From the NCBI GenBank assembly GCA_027077185.1, contig JALTGJ010000361.1, positions 1 to 7,735 of the forward strand: DNA of 7,735 nt, in the 5' to 3' direction. The stretch's first letter is position 1. Each line of letters starts with the position of its first letter. Position numbers and translations under genes: made by a program. The DNA is from Spirochaetales bacterium. Its GTDB lineage: Bacteria; Spirochaetota; Spirochaetia; B11-G9. A model generated the notes under the pieces. That model did no database searches, was not told the origin of the DNA, and worked only from the letters and a program-made list of their open reading frames with translations. Below are positions 5,994-7,735 of the stretch, in pieces.

Positions 5994-6025
5994 TAAAAAA
6001 AGGCTGCTCTCCAGAGAAAGCAGCC
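5994..6025 (-). terminator. Intrinsic terminator after the module 1 barrel
   Basis: On the minus strand GGCTGC (6020-6025) pairs with GCAGCC (6002-6007), with about four further pairs inside, and is followed by seven T residues (5995-6001). It lies 22 bp after the barrel stop at 6048 and separates module 1 from module 2. Confidence 0.88.
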
Positions 6026-6047
6026 CCGATATATTCAACAATTTTAA

Positions 6048-7172
6048 TTAGAATCTAATTGCAACTTCCAGAGACATTCCACTATTTGGATCAACACCTG
6101 CATATTCACCCATTTCCCGTGTAAAATATGCCATATTAACATCTAAAAACAACAGCTTAGCTCCAATTCCCGCAGTAATATAACCCTGGTTAATTCCGGC
6201 TCTTACTTTTAGAAACTTAAGAACCTTAATTTCTGTTCCGGCATGGAGTTCTGTCCAGAAAGAAGGTGTATTATTAGGATCTGCATACAGAACATGCTGA
6301 TAATCTATATTGAATGTAGGATCAATTAGCCATTTAAGCATTCCGAAATCCGGATGAAAGCCTATTCCTGTATTTATTGACATTGGTATTCTGTAGTCAT
6401 CACTTACAGGAACAGCAGCAACAGATTCATTCATATAATCACTCGCCAATTTAGATGCATAGGTAAATTTAGTGCCCCCAACATCTCTAACCGACAGACC
6501 AAAAGACAGAGGCCCCAGATCTACAATTGTACCAAGATCAATTGCAAGAGCATCTCCTTCCAGAACAGGTATATCACTATTCTCTATATCCATTAAATCG
6601 ATAATACCAACGTTCTCCATCTTAATTCTGTGCATATATCTAAGATCACCACCTAGATGTATAGACAAGGGTCCAAGTTTAGGATTAAAAGACAGACCGG
6701 CTATTGCCGATGCGGTTCCAGCAACATCAACTTCTGTACCAAGTGCAGTTTTTCCCCTGCCGTAGCTGTCAGCATCCACAATTATTGCAAGACCAAGGCC
6801 CTTACCTACAATTGCAATACCTGTATTAGCATTGGCACCAGCACCATTATCTACAATTATATCGCTTAATAACTTTACTGCAGAAGTTGGATCATTAAAT
6901 GCTTTAATAAATCCATCTATATTAGACTGATTAGGAGCGAAATAGGGGTTCAGACTTGCAGACAACAGAGTAAAAGATCCATCTGCCTTCGAAAACCCTG
7001 CAGGATTTGTAAAAAGAGCACCATAACCATGAGCTGATGAAGTAAATGCGTTACCTCTGGCAACTACATCCGGCAGAACCGGTGCAAAAAGAGGGTCATC
7101 CAGAATTGTCTGCCCAAACGAAAAACCTGTAAAAATTAATGTAATTAAAAATATTAGAGTTATTTTTTTCAT
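6048..7172 (-). CDS. Predicted FadL/PorV-like outer-membrane barrel, module 1
   Basis: The 374-residue protein has a signal peptide (MKK, hydrophobic 4-17, cleavage near FG-Q at 20-21). It continues with a segment that includes ARGNAFTSSAHGYGALF and NPAGF (56-60), as in FadL/PorV/UPF0164-like proteins. GLSVRDVG at 225-232 and RAGINQGYITAGIG at 324-337 match the second barrel at 4113..5264. The C-terminus AIRF ends in Phe, the usual recognition signal for outer-membrane insertion by BamA. A textbook AGGAGGT ribosome binding site lies five bases before ATG; its TAGGAGG includes the stop codon of the upstream helical protein, so the two genes are tightly coupled. I recall that Treponema pallidum has several FadL-like barrels, some of them clustered, which supports the family and lineage guess. 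Substrate unknown; a TraF_2-type annotation is an alternative name for similar sequences. Confidence 0.82.
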   Translation of the reverse strand: MKKITLIFLITLIFTGFSFGQTILDDPLFAPVLPDVVARGNAFTSSAHGYGALFTNPAGFSKADGSFTLLSASLNPYFAPNQSNIDGFIKAFNDPTSAVKLLSDIIVDNGAGANANTGIAIVGKGLGLAIIVDADSYGRGKTALGTEVDVAGTASAIAGLSFNPKLGPLSIHLGGDLRYMHRIKMENVGIIDLMDIENSDIPVLEGDALAIDLGTIVDLGPLSFGLSVRDVGGTKFTYASKLASDYMNESVAAVPVSDDYRIPMSINTGIGFHPDFGMLKWLIDPTFNIDYQHVLYADPNNTPSFWTELHAGTEIKVLKFLKVRAGINQGYITAGIGAKLLFLDVNMAYFTREMGEYAGVDPNSGMSLEVAIRF

Positions 7173-7182
7173 TGTCTACCTC

Positions 7183-7735
7183 CTACAGTGCCAGACCGGA
7201 AAAGGTCAATATCTGTTCCAGTTCACCAGCAAATGTTGCTGCACTTGTTGGGTCAAATGGATTTTCGGCAACAGTCAATGGTGTACCATTCTGTATTGCA
7301 CTAAGAATTGCATTATCATTATTGACATCATCCCTAATACTGCCAACAACAAGAGCAACTACTGCTAGCTGTGCCATATCCCCAACTTCCCCACTTGTCA
7401 TTCCAGGATCGTTTCCAGCTAATGTTGGAGCCAAATTGGCATAAGCTGCTGCAGCATTATCCAAATCAGTAAGAATACTTTGAAGTCCGACCAGATCCAG
7501 ATCCGCAGGGAAAATAGTTGAAACTAAGGTATTAGGATCTATGGTTCCACCTGCAGCAAGGGCATCGGAAACTGCACCAACGACTCCATTGACTACAGAA
7601 GATGTTACAGGATCACTGGTAATAATTATTTCCCCAGCAAGAACAGCTGCCTGCTGACCTGTTTGAGTATCTGGAGAAGTAGTATAAATAGTCTCCAGAT
7701 TTGTAACAATTGCATCCACCTGTACAGTTGTAACA
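7183..7735 (-). CDS. Helical exported protein, module 1, partial (N-terminus off the right edge)
   Basis: The frame is open to the right edge, so the N-terminus is missing; a GTG at 7719 is only an internal codon with no ribosome binding site role. About 184 residues are visible. They are rich in Ala, Asp, Thr and Val, with helical stretches such as QQAAVLAGEIIITSDP and MAQLAVVALVVGSIRDDV and little aromatic content. It resembles the 204-residue lipoprotein of module 2 in composition, in a DP-containing helix turn and in LDLVGLQSILTDLDNAAAAY. By that similarity and its place before a barrel gene it is probably also a lipoprotein, but the signal peptide is not visible. Its stop TAG forms part of the ribosome binding site of the next gene, 10 bp upstream of that gene's ATG. 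Confidence 0.7.
   Translation of the reverse strand, partial: VTTVQVDAIVTNLETIYTTSPDTQTGQQAAVLAGEIIITSDPVTSSVVNGVVGAVSDALAAGGTIDPNTLVSTIFPADLDLVGLQSILTDLDNAAAAYANLAPTLAGNDPGMTSGEVGDMAQLAVVALVVGSIRDDVNNDNAILSAIQNGTPLTVAENPFDPTSAATFAGELEQILTFSGLAL

Noticed and set aside
5641..6058. Two plus-strand open frames across the module 2 lipoprotein, its promoter region and the module 1 terminator
   Set aside because: They are antisense to a well-supported gene, have no ribosome binding site and show no recognisable composition.
6472..7444. Three plus-strand open frames opposite the module 1 genes
   Set aside because: They are shadows of the minus-strand barrel and helical protein, with Cys/Pro/Ser-rich unlikely sequences.

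Overview
The window is AT-rich DNA whose genes are almost all on the minus strand, so it is described here from right to left, in the direction of transcription. The organism is probably a diderm bacterium of the Spirochaetota. Three points suggest this: the lipoproteins have relaxed spirochaete-style lipoboxes (FNSC, YTSC), there are clustered FadL/PorV-like outer-membrane barrels paired with helical lipoproteins, and the small conserved proteins have a spirochaete look. This placement is inference from style; no rRNA or species marker lies inside the window.

Right part (7735 to 4113): two copies of a two-gene module, each a helical Ala/Asp/Thr-rich exported protein followed by a predicted outer-membrane beta-barrel. 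The first module is a partial helical protein (7183..7735, cut by the window edge) plus a 374-residue barrel (6048..7172). It ends in a strong intrinsic terminator at 5994..6025. The second module is a 204-residue lipoprotein (5291..5905) plus a 383-residue barrel (4113..5264). The barrels share NPAGF and RAG-x-x-QG-x-x-x-AG-x-G motifs at matching places, and the helical proteins also resemble each other, so the pair looks duplicated as a unit.

Middle (4081 to 3782): a tRNA-Lys(UUU)/tRNA-Glu(UUC) operon. It has a near-consensus promoter (TTGACA, 17 bp, TATAGT), a hairpin leader, and a 36-nt perfect-palindrome terminator that starts one base after tRNA-Glu.

Left-middle (3731 to 879): a tightly packed three-gene operon encoding a predicted outer-membrane protein, a uracil phosphoribosyltransferase (UPRT) with an N-terminal extension, and a TPR lipoprotein with a GTG start. 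The gaps are 4 and 5 bp. The end of the TPR gene overlaps, tail to tail by 107 bp, the only plus-strand gene (689..985), which encodes a small protein with two identically spaced four-cysteine fingers.

Left end (1 to 584): a 106-residue helical protein on the minus strand, then about 260 bp without a gene. This stretch carries one clear and one weaker leftward promoter followed by an inverted repeat. They must serve a gene or stable RNA beyond the left edge. No mobile element, CRISPR array, integrase or toxin-antitoxin pair was seen. This looks like ordinary chromosomal DNA; its most unusual parts are the duplicated lipoprotein/barrel module, the antisense overlap and the UPRT architecture.
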